Source: Pseudomonadota bacterium (GTDB lineage: Bacteria; Pseudomonadota; Gammaproteobacteria; Burkholderiales; JAJZUU01). From it: a stretch of DNA of 42,338 nt. Below, one piece after another: positions 1-9,974 of this stretch (position 1 is its first letter; each line of letters starts with the position of its first letter). The stretch is taken from NCBI GenBank assembly GCA_021848325.1, contig JAJZUU010000021.1:1-42338 (forward strand). The letters are read 5' to 3'. Made by a program: the position numbers and the translations under genes. The notes below the pieces were generated by a model that searched no databases, was not told the DNA's origin, and saw only the letters and a program-made list of their open reading frames with translations.

Positions 1-445
1 CGGGGCGCGGCGGCTCCACCGTCTCTGCCAAGGACGCGGCGTCGAGCGCCTTGACCGAATGCCAGGAGAGTCCGGTATGCCGTGCCACGGCATCAATCGG
101 CATGTGTCGGCACAGTCCCGATACCAGCCGGGCAAAGCGGCGTGTCGCACGGGTGCCGGGCGCCACGAACGGCAGAGCCTCGACGCGCACGCGCGACGGC
201 GACGGGAAGATTTGAGCGTATTCGATTTCGACTTCGCAGGGACGCCCACCCAGCGGTATATCGCGCACCGTCCGCCGCAGCCAGCGATTGACCAGACCGG
301 CGCACCCGCTCTTCGGATCAACCGAGCGATGGCGCCGGTCACGGCGGCAAACCACCGTCACCTTGCCCGTCGCTTCGTCCTGTCGAATTTCCTTGATCAC
401 TTGCTTCTCATACCCCAAAATCCCTGTCGGGATGACTGCTCCCAT
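1..445 (-). CDS. ISL3-family transposase, N-terminal part (runs off left edge)
   Basis: Open for 148 codons from ATG at 445 to the window edge, with no stop. The translation carries the N-terminal signature of ISL3 transposases: a Cys-containing, RH-rich start (VCRRDRRHRS), the stretch RRTVRDIPLGGRPCEVEIEY, the phrase ALPFVAPGTRATRRFARLVS, and LCRHMPIDAVARHTGLSWHS, which is the helix-turn-helix leading into the DDE domain. The catalytic domain would lie further left, outside the window. In many family members the second zinc-ligand pair sits after the EIEYAQ stretch; here that segment reads IFPSPSRVRVE, without cysteine, so the zinc ribbon may be incomplete. Whether the element is active cannot be judged from this fragment. 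The family call is from memory of conserved phrases and is fairly sure. Confidence 0.8.
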   Translation of the reverse strand, partial: MGAVIPTGILGYEKQVIKEIRQDEATGKVTVVCRRDRRHRSVDPKSGCAGLVNRWLRRTVRDIPLGGRPCEVEIEYAQIFPSPSRVRVEALPFVAPGTRATRRFARLVSGLCRHMPIDAVARHTGLSWHSVKALDAASLAETVEPPRP

Positions 446-541
446 TTCGTTTACCTGCCTGAGTCGTGGGAAACCCCGGTAGATACACGATTTCAGGGAT
501 GCCAGTCATCCTTTTTTACCGTAGACAAACGACGAAGAGCC
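1..541 (-). mobile_element. ISL3-family insertion sequence, partial (right part only)
   Basis: The element runs off the left edge. It is defined by an ISL3-type transposase reading leftwards and by an outer end that reads GGCTCTTCGTCG inward on the minus strand. GGCTCTTC-like ends are typical of ISL3 elements. The boundary at 541 is where the interrupted carbonic-anhydrase reading frame stops matching its family. ISL3 elements usually duplicate 8 bp of target; the candidate duplicate is 542-549 (AAAAATTA), but the other copy lies outside the window. Confidence 0.75.
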
Positions 542-803
542 AAAAATTACAGGTCAGCATGGCCGAGCGGATCGCGTCATCCGTGACGATGCCCCCGGCG
601 TTGCGGAAGCAGTGGGCGTCACCCCCGCCGGCGGGCGTGTCCACGCGAATGCCGAGGGCCTCGTCCACGGGCAATCGTTCGTCCATGCAGGCCAGCACCC
701 ACAGACTGCGGTTGTTGTGGCCGTCCGGGCCGTAGCGGCGCCGCGTCGCCCAATGGTCGTAGGCCATGACGCGTGCGTTCAGTTCGTCCTTAAGCGTTGC
801 CAT
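542..803 (-). pseudogene. beta-carbonic-anhydrase-like gene cut by the ISL3 element
   Basis: Starts at ATG 803 behind a strong GGAGGAG ribosome binding site. The product begins MATLKDELNARVMAYDHW and contains ACMDERLPVDEALGI, where CMDER fits the beta-carbonic anhydrase C-x-D-x-R motif (zinc Cys and Asp-Arg dyad), followed by GDAHCFRNAGGIVTDDAIR, another hallmark of the small bacterial beta-CA-like subfamily. Homology ends after about 87 residues (...MLTCNF); the frame then enters the IS and stops at 516. The rest of the enzyme, including the H-x-x-C zinc ligands, is missing from this side of the insertion. It would normally hydrate CO2 to bicarbonate in the cytoplasm; the copy here must be non-functional unless the 3' half is rescued elsewhere. 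Confidence 0.8.
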
Positions 804-1311
804 AGTCGGTCTCCTCCTGATTAGTAATAGTCGCCACGAGTTCAGGCCTTGTGCACCCGGGGGCCGATATTCGGAGCCCGGGCATTGGGCCTTTACCCAA
901 CCCGTGTTAAAGCAAGTGGCGGGCCATGCATTGTTATATTTAATAAACAGTACGTTATAGTTGTCCCGTAAATGGGGCAGGGGAAGTCAAGATTCTCAAC
1001 GAAGGGGAGGAGAACGCGCAAAGCGCCGGCTAGCCGACCAGGATGGGGGAGGGTAAGAAACTCTTCCCAGTGTGAAGCGTTGGTATGCTTGGCCCGGTAA
1101 ATGTAGGCGAGTGGCGCCGACGGGATCAACCTGCCATTTTTTCCGCGAAAGCTGCAAAATTTGCCGGAGGCAACGTACCATGCCATTCCTCCAGTCATGT
1201 TCCAAGTTACTGCACATACATCATAAAGGTGCGGCGTCCTGTCCATTCAAAGTCAGGCATGCTACTTGCTTGCAAGGAAAGTAGTCATAAAGCTCGAAAG
1301 GGGAAAACGCC
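804..1311. other. 508-bp intergenic region with a candidate promoter and leader
   Basis: No convincing gene. It is more AT-rich around 925-965, where TTGTTA (931-936) and TTATAG (955-960) form a weak sigma-70-like pair with an 18-bp spacer reading towards the downstream FliD-like gene. This would give a leader of about 340 nt. A minus-strand reading frame at 893-1246 exists but resembles nothing I know. The stretch 1010-1055 contains CGCAAAGC followed by CCGGCTA, faintly reminiscent of a c-di-GMP-I riboswitch core, but the surrounding stems are not convincing. Confidence 0.3.
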
Positions 1312-2190
1312 ATGGATGTTTCACCCGCTGCCATCTCGTGCAGCATCGCCAATATGCAAACACAAGTGCTCGGCTCACTGTTCGGCTCGAACTCCGCCGG
1401 AAACGGCGATGTGTTTTCTGCGCTGCTGTCGCAACAAATAGGTCTGGACAACACAGGGACCGCCGCGCTCAACCCGAGCGCAGGCGTTGGAGGCCCCTCG
1501 TCCACCGGCCGCAACTCGGCGCTTTTCGACCCCGAGTCGGCTTACAACATGATGAGCCTCATTATCAACAGCAGCGACGCGCTTTATAAGGCCCAATACT
1601 CGGAACTGAGCCAAATGAAAACCGGCGTCGCCCGGATGCAGGCCGCGGGGCAGGGCCTGGGCGACATCACCGCCGCCCCCGCGGATGAAATCCAGGCCCG
1701 GCTCCAGCACTTCGTGGCGCAATATAACGACTGGCGCCAGTCGTTCGGACCCGACGTGCAGCAAGGCGCTCTGCTGGCCGGCACACAAGCCGCGCAGGTG
1801 TCGCTCTACGAACTCGAGCAGAGCGTAGAAAATATCTTCAACGGCGCAACAGACGGCATCCATGGCCTGGGCGATCTGGGCATTACCATCGACCCCGAGA
1901 CCCACTTGGCCGCGCTGGATACCCGGCAATTCCAGGCAGCGCTCAGCACCAACCCACAAGGCGCCCTCAACGCCGTACACGAGTTCGGCGCAAACTTTGC
2001 CAAGTCTGCCGGCCTGCTCAACGCGGATAACAACTTCATCCCCAGCCAGCTCGACAACCTGGGCCGCGCCATCCATTACATCGCCGATAACGAAGATGCA
2101 CTCACGCAAGAATTCGGCACCGGCGATGCAGCCAAGCCCACTGGGAAAGAGGCGCAAGCCCTTGCGGCATATAATCGGAACTACCCGTAA
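1312..2190 (+). CDS. stand-alone FliD C-terminal-like protein
   Basis: 292 residues, start ATG 1312 preceded by AAAGGGGA. The C-terminal half (about 130-280) follows the layout of the flagellar cap protein FliD C-terminal domain: a helix with FVAQYNDWRQSF, a helix with LYELEQSVENIF, then HGLGDLGITIDPETHLAALD, RQFQAALSTNPQGALNAVHE, and a long final helix. The first 70 residues are rich in Ser, Gly, Asn and Ala and look disordered. No signal peptide is visible. FliD proper is about 450 residues or more and caps the flagellar filament; the N-terminal D0 and central adhesive domains are absent here, and no other flagellar gene is nearby. It could be a secreted or structural protein that reuses the FliD coiled-coil domain, or a truncated relic. 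Base use matches its neighbours. Function not assigned. Confidence 0.6.
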   Translation: MDVSPAAISCSIANMQTQVLGSLFGSNSAGNGDVFSALLSQQIGLDNTGTAALNPSAGVGGPSSTGRNSALFDPESAYNMMSLIINSSDALYKAQYSELSQMKTGVARMQAAGQGLGDITAAPADEIQARLQHFVAQYNDWRQSFGPDVQQGALLAGTQAAQVSLYELEQSVENIFNGATDGIHGLGDLGITIDPETHLAALDTRQFQAALSTNPQGALNAVHEFGANFAKSAGLLNADNNFIPSQLDNLGRAIHYIADNEDALTQEFGTGDAAKPTGKEAQALAAYNRNYP

Positions 2191-2384
2191 ACGGCGGTAG
2201 ACCGCTCCATTGGGGCTTCAACATTAGAGGGTTCAAAGCCGCTTTTTTGCGCCTCACCCGTGATCTGCGCCAACCTCTTCACGGGAAAGCCCCGGGAGTC
2301 CTTGGCCGCTGCCGCCCCCGCAAAACCCGCGTCAATGCAGCAGCTTGGGCTTGGCTTTGTTTAACCGGACAGCAATGAAAGATA

Positions 2385-2393
2385 TGCTAAAAT
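2385..2393 (+). promoter_or_regulatory. extended -10 promoter for typA
   Basis: TGCTAAAAT: an extended -10 (TGn) followed by TAAAAT, 37 bp before the typA start. No good -35 hexamer lies at the right distance, as is common for extended -10 promoters. Confidence 0.45.
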
Positions 2394-2429
2394 AGCGGTC
2401 TTTTCGAACATTCATTGCAGAGACCGAAC

Positions 2430-4241
<1,812 letters not shown>

Positions 4242-4329
4242 CCGTCGGCGCTGCCCTGCTTTATCGGGCTTCCGGGGCAACGGTGGCGCGGGCATTTTCC
4301 CGGTGGATACCGGGTAAGGAACAATCCAC

Positions 4330-5754
4330 ATGTCATTCGGTGAGGAAGGCATGCTCGATATCCTGTTTGCCATTCTGGCCCTCTTTGCCCTGATTGCCTT
4401 CGTCTGGGTGGCCGCGAAGCTGGCCGGACTGATCCGCGGCCAGAGCGAATTGCCCGAGGTGATCGAGCAGGTGCTGGAGGAAAAGCACCGCGAGATGCTG
4501 GGCACGCTTCACGACGGGCTCGTCAGCCAGGGGGAGCGCCTGGCGGGCGCCGTTACCGCGACCTCCGAACGCCTGCGCGCGGCCGTCTCCCAGGAACTCA
4601 ACCAGACTCGCGACGCCATGCAGTCTTTGCAGTTGTCCCAAAGCGAGAGCCTGGCGCAAAGCCGGGAGGCGCTGATCAAGCAATTGTCGGAACTGGCGGC
4701 GAGCCTGCAGGGCAAGCAGGATCTGCTGCGCGCCGACATCCTGTCGAACACGCTGCAGACCCTGGCGGAACAGGGTCGGGCCGATCAGGAGCTGATCCAG
4801 AGCAGTATGAAGAATGCCACCCAGCAGCTCACCCAGTCCATCGAGGCCCTGACCAAGACCGTCGACGGGCGGCTGGAGCAGATCAGCGGCAAGGTAGAGG
4901 TGCGGCTGGACGAGGGTTTCAAGAAAACCAACGAGACCTTCGCCAGCGTCATGGCGCGCCTGGCCACCATCGACGAGGCCCAGAAGAAGATCGACGGCCT
5001 CACCAGCAACGTGGTCAGCCTGCAGGAGCTGTTGGGGGACAAGCGTAGTCGCGGCGCCTTCGGCGAGGTGCAGTTGGAGGCCCTGGTGCGCAATATCCTG
5101 CCCCCCTCCGCCTATGCCATGCAATACACCCTGTCCAACGGGACGCGGGTGGACTGCGCCCTGTTCCTGCCGGAGCCCACCGGCACTGTGGCGGTGGATT
5201 CCAAGTTCCCCCTGGAGAACTACCACCGCATGTTCGCCCCGGGGGTCGCGGAGGCGGAGCGGCAGCAGGCCCAGAGGCAGTTCAAGCTGGATGTCAGGAA
5301 GCATGTGGACGACATCAGCCAGAAATACGTCATCCCCCAGGAGACCTCGGACGGCGCCATGATGTTCGTCCCGGCGGAGGCGGTGTTCGCCGAGATCCAC
5401 GCCTACCACGGCGACATCGTCGACTACGCCATGCAGAGGCGGGTGTGGATCGTCTCGCCCACCACCATGATGGCGGTGCTCAACACCGCCCGGGCGGTGA
5501 TCAAGGACGTGGAGACGCGCAAGCAGGTGCACATCATCAAGGACGCCCTGAACAAGCTGGGCAAGGAGTTCGCCCGCTTCGACCAGCGCATGAAGAAACT
5601 TGCAGACCATATCCGCCTGGCCCACCAGGACGCGGAGGAGGTGCAGGTCACCAGCCAGAAGATCAGCCGGCGCTTTCAGCAGATCGAGGCGGTGGAGTTG
5701 GAGCACCCGGAACAGGCGTCGCCGGTGGTGCTGGAGGCGGAAGACGGGCAATAA
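4330..5754 (+). CDS. rmuC: RmuC-family DNA recombination protein
   Basis: 474 residues. An N-terminal membrane anchor (about 9-30, ILFAILALFALIAFVWVAA) is followed by a long coiled coil (about 40-235), then the RmuC nuclease-like domain with LLGDKRSRGAFGEVQLEALV, VDCALFLPEP, VAVDSKFPLENY and WIVSPTTMMAVLNTAR. RmuC limits recombination at inverted repeats and is predicted to be an endonuclease of the PD-(D/E)xK fold; D and K of VDSKF are the expected catalytic residues. An in-frame ATG at 4351 has a better-spaced GAGG and gives a start directly at the anchor (MLDILFAIL), so the true protein may be seven residues shorter. The gene ends 84 bp before the thioredoxin gene, with an AT-rich palindrome in between. 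Confidence 0.93.
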   Translation: MSFGEEGMLDILFAILALFALIAFVWVAAKLAGLIRGQSELPEVIEQVLEEKHREMLGTLHDGLVSQGERLAGAVTATSERLRAAVSQELNQTRDAMQSLQLSQSESLAQSREALIKQLSELAASLQGKQDLLRADILSNTLQTLAEQGRADQELIQSSMKNATQQLTQSIEALTKTVDGRLEQISGKVEVRLDEGFKKTNETFASVMARLATIDEAQKKIDGLTSNVVSLQELLGDKRSRGAFGEVQLEALVRNILPPSAYAMQYTLSNGTRVDCALFLPEPTGTVAVDSKFPLENYHRMFAPGVAEAERQQAQRQFKLDVRKHVDDISQKYVIPQETSDGAMMFVPAEAVFAEIHAYHGDIVDYAMQRRVWIVSPTTMMAVLNTARAVIKDVETRKQVHIIKDALNKLGKEFARFDQRMKKLADHIRLAHQDAEEVQVTSQKISRRFQQIEAVELEHPEQASPVVLEAEDGQ

Positions 5755-5756
5755 GA

Positions 5757-5797
5757 ACCTGTTAAGCATTAAGTGTAACACTTAATACTTAACAGGT
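5757..5797. repeat. 41-bp near-perfect AT-rich palindrome
   Basis: Arms 5757-5776 and 5778-5797 pair over 20 positions with one mismatch (left arm ACCTGTTAAGCATTAAGTGT). It begins three bases after the rmuC stop codon. There is no U-run, so it is not a classical terminator. Its base composition (about one-third GC) differs strongly from the flanking genes. Confidence 0.8.
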
Positions 5798-5837
5798 CCT
5801 AATCATGACAGTGCGGAAAGGATGGGATTTCTGAGGT

Positions 5838-6200
5838 ATGGAAAAGAGCGCCATGGCGTCCGGGCTCGTGTTCGAGACCGGAGCGGAGGAATTCGACGAG
5901 AAGGTGCTGCAGGCCTCCAAGGCTAGGCCGGTGATGGTGGATTTCTGGGCCGACTGGTGCCCCCCCTGCATCACGCTTACCCCGGTGCTGGAGCGGGTAG
6001 TGGCCGCGTACGGCGGGGCGTTCACGCTCGCCAAGGTGGAGGTGGATGCAGGCGAAAACATGCGACTGGCCGGCCGCTACGGCCTGCGCGGTTTTCCTAC
6101 GGTGATCCTGTTCGTCGGCGGCGAGGAGGCGGGGCGCTTCCATGGCGCCAAGCCGGACCACTGGGTGAAGGACTTCGTGGATGAGCACAGCCGCGGGTGA
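5838..6200 (+). CDS. thioredoxin-domain protein
   Basis: 120 residues from ATG 5838; an in-frame ATG at 5853 (MASGLVFETG) is an equally good start. It has a single thioredoxin fold with the active site FWADWCPPC (Cys41 and Cys44, WCPPC rather than the classical WCGPC), the buried Asp-containing VMVDFWADW strand, and the cis-Pro loop GLRGFPTVILF. There is no signal peptide, so it is likely cytosolic. The CPPC motif is less usual for TrxA. Its last 20 bases overlap the start of the aminotransferase gene, so the two are probably co-translated. A thioredoxin-like protein of the TrxA/CnoX-related group is likely; the partner is not identifiable from sequence. Confidence 0.85.
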   Translation: MEKSAMASGLVFETGAEEFDEKVLQASKARPVMVDFWADWCPPCITLTPVLERVVAAYGGAFTLAKVEVDAGENMRLAGRYGLRGFPTVILFVGGEEAGRFHGAKPDHWVKDFVDEHSRG

Positions 6201-7380
6201 TCCGGGCCTGGCCCGGCGCATGGCGGGCATCGCGCCGTTCCACGCGATGGAGATTATGGCGCGGGCGCGCCGGCTGGAGACGGAAGGCCGCTCCATTATC
6301 CACATGGAGATCGGCGAGCCGGATTTCGCCACTCCCCAACCGGTGACCGATGCCGCGATCCGGGCCCTGCAGTCGGCGCAGATGCACTACACCCCGGCCA
6401 CCGGGCTGCCGGCCCTGCGCGAGGCCATCGCCCGGTTCTATCTGGAGCGCTACGGGGTCGAACTGGCGCCATCCCGGGTGATCGTGACGCCGGGCTCATC
6501 CGGCGCGCTGCTGCTGGCGCTGGGCGTGCTGCTCGATCCGGGCAGGCAGGTGCTGATGGCCGATCCCGGCTACCCGTGCAACCGGCATTTCGTCCGGTTC
6601 GTGGAAGGGCGGGCGCTAGGGGTGCCGGTGGACGCCGGCACCGGCTACCAGCTCACCCCGGGCCTGGTCGCCCGGCACTGGACGCCGGACACCGCCGCGC
6701 TGCTGCTGGCCTCCCCCTCCAATCCCACCGGCACCCTGGTTCCCGCCGCGGCCCTGGCCGAGATGGCGCAGATGGTGCAAGACCGGGGCGGGCGCCTGAT
6801 CGTGGACGAAATCTACCACGGCCTGGTCTACGAAGGGCAGGCCGGCACCGCCCTGGCGGTCTCGGACCAGGTATTCGTGGTCAACAGCTTTTCCAAGTAT
6901 TTCAATATGACCGGCTGGAGGCTGGGCTGGCTGGTGGCGCCGAGCGCCTATGTGCCGGCCCTGGAAAAACTGGCGCAAAATCTCTTCCTGGCCCCTTCCA
7001 CCCCCGCGCAATACGCCGCCCTGGCCGCCTTCACGCCGGATACCCTGGCGCTGCTGGAGGCCAGGAAAGAGGAATTCCGGCGCCGTCGCGACTTCCTGCT
7101 ACCGGCCCTGCGCCAGATGGGATTCGACATTCCCCTTACCCCGCAAGGGGCTTTCTATCTGTATGCCGGCTGCCGGCGCTTTACCCGGGACAGCTACGCC
7201 TTCTGCCGGGATCTGCTGGAGCAGGCCGGGGTAGCCATCACCCCGGGGGCGGATTTCGGCAGCCATGAGCCGGCGCGCCACGTGCGCTTCGCCTACACCA
7301 CTTCCCTCGACCAACTGGAGGAAGGGGTGCGCCGTCTGCAGGCGTTCCTGGACGGGCGTGCGGGGCAGCCGCAGCCTTGA
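6181..7380 (+). CDS. class I/II PLP-dependent aminotransferase
   Basis: 399 residues, fold-type I. Visible are the substrate-recognition segment MEIGEPDFATP (42-52), HYTPATGLPALREAIA, the phosphate-binding loop PGSSGALLLAL, ASPSNPTGT (Asn181), VDEIYHGL, and the PLP lysine in NSFSKYFNMTGWRLGW (Lys239). C-terminal Arg in the segment ARHVRFAYTTS likely binds the substrate carboxylate. It belongs to the aspartate/alanine aminotransferase-like group; substrate preference cannot be told from sequence. ATG 6181 lies inside the thioredoxin gene, and the stop codon overlaps the start of rlmK (TGATG), giving a three-gene coupled unit. Confidence 0.9.
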   Translation: MSTAAGDPGLARRMAGIAPFHAMEIMARARRLETEGRSIIHMEIGEPDFATPQPVTDAAIRALQSAQMHYTPATGLPALREAIARFYLERYGVELAPSRVIVTPGSSGALLLALGVLLDPGRQVLMADPGYPCNRHFVRFVEGRALGVPVDAGTGYQLTPGLVARHWTPDTAALLLASPSNPTGTLVPAAALAEMAQMVQDRGGRLIVDEIYHGLVYEGQAGTALAVSDQVFVVNSFSKYFNMTGWRLGWLVAPSAYVPALEKLAQNLFLAPSTPAQYAALAAFTPDTLALLEARKEEFRRRRDFLLPALRQMGFDIPLTPQGAFYLYAGCRRFTRDSYAFCRDLLEQAGVAITPGADFGSHEPARHVRFAYTTSLDQLEEGVRRLQAFLDGRAGQPQP

Positions 7381-8360
7381 TGGCGCCGGAACGGGACGGA
7401 GCGGCGGCGTTGGCGCCGGATGTCTCCGCGTACGCCAACCGCCTGCGCAAGAACGCCCGCCACTGGGGCAAATGGGCGCGACGCCAGGACATCTCCTGCT
7501 ACCGCGTGTACGACCGCGACATCCCCGAGTTTCCTATCGCGGTGGACATCTACGGGCACAAGGCGCACCTGCAGGAATTCGACACCGGCTGGCTGTGCAC
7601 GCCGGAGGAGCACTCGCAGTGGGTGGAAGGCCTGCGCCGGGCGACCGCCGAGGTGCTGGGATTGGCCCGTGAGGCGGTGGTGTTCAAGCTGCGCGAGCGC
7701 CAGCGCGGCATGGCGCAGTACGGCAAGATCGGTGTCCGGGGGGAGGACTTCGAGGTGGGCGAGGGCGGTCACCGCTTCGTCGTCAACCTGGAGGCGTATC
7801 TGGACACGGGGCTGTTCCTGGATCACCGCAATACGCGCCAAATGGTGCAGCAACGGGCGAGGGGGCGGCGTTTCCTCAACCTGTTCGCCTATACCGGGAG
7901 CTTTACCGTGTACGCCGCGGCGGGGGGCGCTACGGAGTCGGTCACCGTGGACATGTCCAATACCTACCAGGAATGGGCGCGCCGCAATTTTCGGCTGAAC
8001 GGCCTGGATCCGGCCAAGCACCGGCTGGTGCGGGCCGATGTCTTTGCCTATCTGGAGGAAGCGGTGTCAAGGAGGGACCGCTGCGACCTGATCGTCATGG
8101 ACCCGCCGTCTTTTTCCAACTCGAAGAAAATGCTCGATGTCCTGGACGTTCAGCGCGATCACGTGCGCTTGATCAATCAGTGCCTGCGTTTGCTCTCTCC
8201 CGGGGGGGAGTTGTTTTTTTCCACCAACCTGCGCAGTTTCCGCCTGGACGGCGACGCCCTCGCGCCCTGCGTGATCGAGGAGATATCCCATCTGACGGTG
8301 CCGGAAGACTATCGCAACAAGAAGATCCATCGTTGCTGGCTGATCGCCGGAGCGGCATAG
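7380..8360 (+). CDS. rlmK: 23S rRNA (guanine-N7)-methyltransferase RlmK-like, free-standing
   Basis: 326 residues from ATG 7380, which overlaps the preceding stop. The N-terminal part, with ANRLRKNARHWGKWAR, DISCYRVYDRDIPEF and VDIYG, is the segment preceding the catalytic domain in the C-terminal half of E. coli RlmKL. A Rossmann methyltransferase follows with NLFAYTGSFTVYAAAGGA (SAM site) and the catalytic-loop motif MDPPSFSNSKKM. In E. coli the m7G2069 (RlmK) and m2G2445 (RlmL) activities are fused in one ~700-residue protein; here only the RlmK half is present and no RlmL gene is in the window. It acts on 23S rRNA in the cytoplasm. The call to the RlmK/RlmI-type family is firm; the exact target is inferred. 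Confidence 0.87.
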   Translation: MAPERDGAAALAPDVSAYANRLRKNARHWGKWARRQDISCYRVYDRDIPEFPIAVDIYGHKAHLQEFDTGWLCTPEEHSQWVEGLRRATAEVLGLAREAVVFKLRERQRGMAQYGKIGVRGEDFEVGEGGHRFVVNLEAYLDTGLFLDHRNTRQMVQQRARGRRFLNLFAYTGSFTVYAAAGGATESVTVDMSNTYQEWARRNFRLNGLDPAKHRLVRADVFAYLEEAVSRRDRCDLIVMDPPSFSNSKKMLDVLDVQRDHVRLINQCLRLLSPGGELFFSTNLRSFRLDGDALAPCVIEEISHLTVPEDYRNKKIHRCWLIAGAA

Positions 8361-8545
8361 GATTGCGGGCCAATCTTCGAAAAGACAGGGTTATGGTGTA
8401 TATTGCGTGTTCATGGATGTTTCGTCTCGCCCCCCGCGCCGCGCCCCGGCAACCCTTATCGCACCCCGTGGTCCAAATTCGAGGAAATCGTGCCGCCTGC
8501 CCGCTCCGGTGAGCGTTTGCCGGCGTGCTAATGTGGAGTCAGTTT

Positions 8546-9952
8546 ATGTCTTTTGAATCCCTCGGTCTTTCGGCCGAACTGTTGCGCGCCGTTGCGGACC
8601 AGGGCTATACCACGCCCACGCCGGTGCAAGCGCAGGCCATCCCGCTCATCCTCCAGGGCGTGGACGTCATGGCCGGCGCCCAGACCGGGACCGGCAAGAC
8701 GGCCAGCTTTACCTTGCCCCTGCTGCACCGTCTGAGCCCCTTCGCCAACAGCAGCACTTCCCCCGCCAGGCATCCGGTGCGCGCCCTCATCCTGGTGCCT
8801 ACCCGCGAGTTGGCGGTCCAGGTGGAGGAAAGCGTTCGCACCTACGGCAAATACCTGCCCCTGAGGTCGGTCGTGATCTACGGGGGGATAAATATCTCTC
8901 CACAGATCAAGGAGTTGCGATCAGGCGTGGAGATTCTGGTGGCGACGCCGGGGCGCTTGCTGGATCATGTGCAGCAGCGGACCGTGAACCTGTCCCAGGT
9001 CCAGATCCTGGTGCTGGACGAGGCCGACCGCATGCTGGACATGGGGTTCATTCCCGACATCCGGCGCATCATGGAACTCCTGCCCGGAGAGCGGCAGACT
9101 ATGTTGTTTTCGGCCACCTTTTCCGAGGACATCAAGCGGCTGGCGGACCAGATCCTGCGCTCGCCCGTGCTGGTGGAGGTGGCGCGCCGTAACGCCGCCT
9201 CCGAACTGGTGGAGCAAGTGGTCCACCCGGTGGCCCAGGGGCGCAAATGCGACCTGCTGGAGCATCTGGTCAAGACCCAGGGTCTGCACCAGGTGCTGGT
9301 GTTCACCCGCACCAAGCAGGCTGCCAATCACCTCGGCCAGCAATTGGTGCGCAAGGGCATCGCCGCGGCGGCGATCCACGGGGACAAGACCCAGGCGGCC
9401 CGTATGCAGGCGCTGGAGGAATTCAAGCAGGGGACGGTGCAGGTCTTGGTGGGAACCGATGTCGCCGCCCGCGGATTGGACATCGACCAACTGCCTTGCG
9501 TGGTGAATTATGAGCTGCCCCACGTGGCGGAGGACTATATTCACCGCATCGGCCGCACCGGCCGTGCCGGAAGCACCGGTCGCGCCATATCGCTGGTGTG
9601 CGAGGAGGAAAGGAGGTACCTGGCGGACATCGAGCGGCTCATCAAGCGCAAGATCGACCAGGAAACCGTGCCGGGATTCGAACCCGGCGCGGCGAACGCG
9701 ACCGAACCCGCGGGGAGCGGAAGGAGCCAGCGCGGCTGGGGGAGGGACGAAAGAACGCTGGCCGGGGGAGCTCCCGCGCGCCGTCCGATTGAGCGGCAAA
9801 CCGCTCCGGCAGCGGCCTGGCAGCCCGACCTCGGCACGCGGGGCGCGACCGAAAGACCGGCCGAAGCCAGCCAGGCGATGCGGGGGCGCGAGAAGGGCAA
9901 GGAGATCGCGGCGTTGTTCCTGCCGCCAAAGCAGGCAGGGGACCGCGGCTAG
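8546..9952 (+). CDS. rhlE: DEAD-box RNA helicase, RhlE type
   Basis: 468 residues from ATG 8546, supported by GGAG seven bases upstream and by the family start MSFESLGLS; a GTG at 8525 would add seven residues without support. Motifs in order: Q motif ([11 protein letters not shown]), I AQTGTGKT (45-52), Ia [14 protein letters not shown] ([13 protein letters not shown]), [34 protein letters not shown]. The last ~85 residues are a basic, low-complexity, Arg/Gly/Pro-rich tail, as usual for RhlE. It unwinds short RNA duplexes in ribosome assembly and RNA decay. About 185 bp of non-coding DNA precede it, containing a weak TATATT-type -10 at 8399-8404. It converges with mlaA. Confidence 0.93.
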   Translation: MSFESLGLSAELLRAVADQGYTTPTPVQAQAIPLILQGVDVMAGAQTGTGKTASFTLPLLHRLSPFANSSTSPARHPVRALILVPTRELAVQVEESVRTYGKYLPLRSVVIYGGINISPQIKELRSGVEILVATPGRLLDHVQQRTVNLSQVQILVLDEADRMLDMGFIPDIRRIMELLPGERQTMLFSATFSEDIKRLADQILRSPVLVEVARRNAASELVEQVVHPVAQGRKCDLLEHLVKTQGLHQVLVFTRTKQAANHLGQQLVRKGIAAAAIHGDKTQAARMQALEEFKQGTVQVLVGTDVAARGLDIDQLPCVVNYELPHVAEDYIHRIGRTGRAGSTGRAISLVCEEERRYLADIERLIKRKIDQETVPGFEPGAANATEPAGSGRSQRGWGRDERTLAGGAPARRPIERQTAPAAAWQPDLGTRGATERPAEASQAMRGREKGKEIAALFLPPKQAGDRG

Positions 9953-9967
9953 CGGTCACCCGCGGGT
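9941..9967. terminator. candidate bidirectional terminator between rhlE and mlaA
   Basis: Two adjacent palindromes, GACCGC-ggcta-GCGGTC (9941-9957) and ACCCGCGGGT (9958-9967), lie at the rhlE stop and 8 bp before the mlaA stop. No U-run follows. Position between convergent genes is the main support. Confidence 0.35.
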
Positions 9968-9974
9968 AGGGTAT

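Noticed and set aside
893-1246. 117-residue minus-strand frame in the gap before the FliD-like gene
   Set aside because: No recognisable motif, no ribosome binding site that stands out, unusual residue composition; treated as non-coding.
5757-5797. PmrA/BasR-type operator within the palindrome (CTTAAT-n-CTTAAC)
   Set aside because: Half-sites are 7 bp apart instead of 11 and the site is not near the arn genes.
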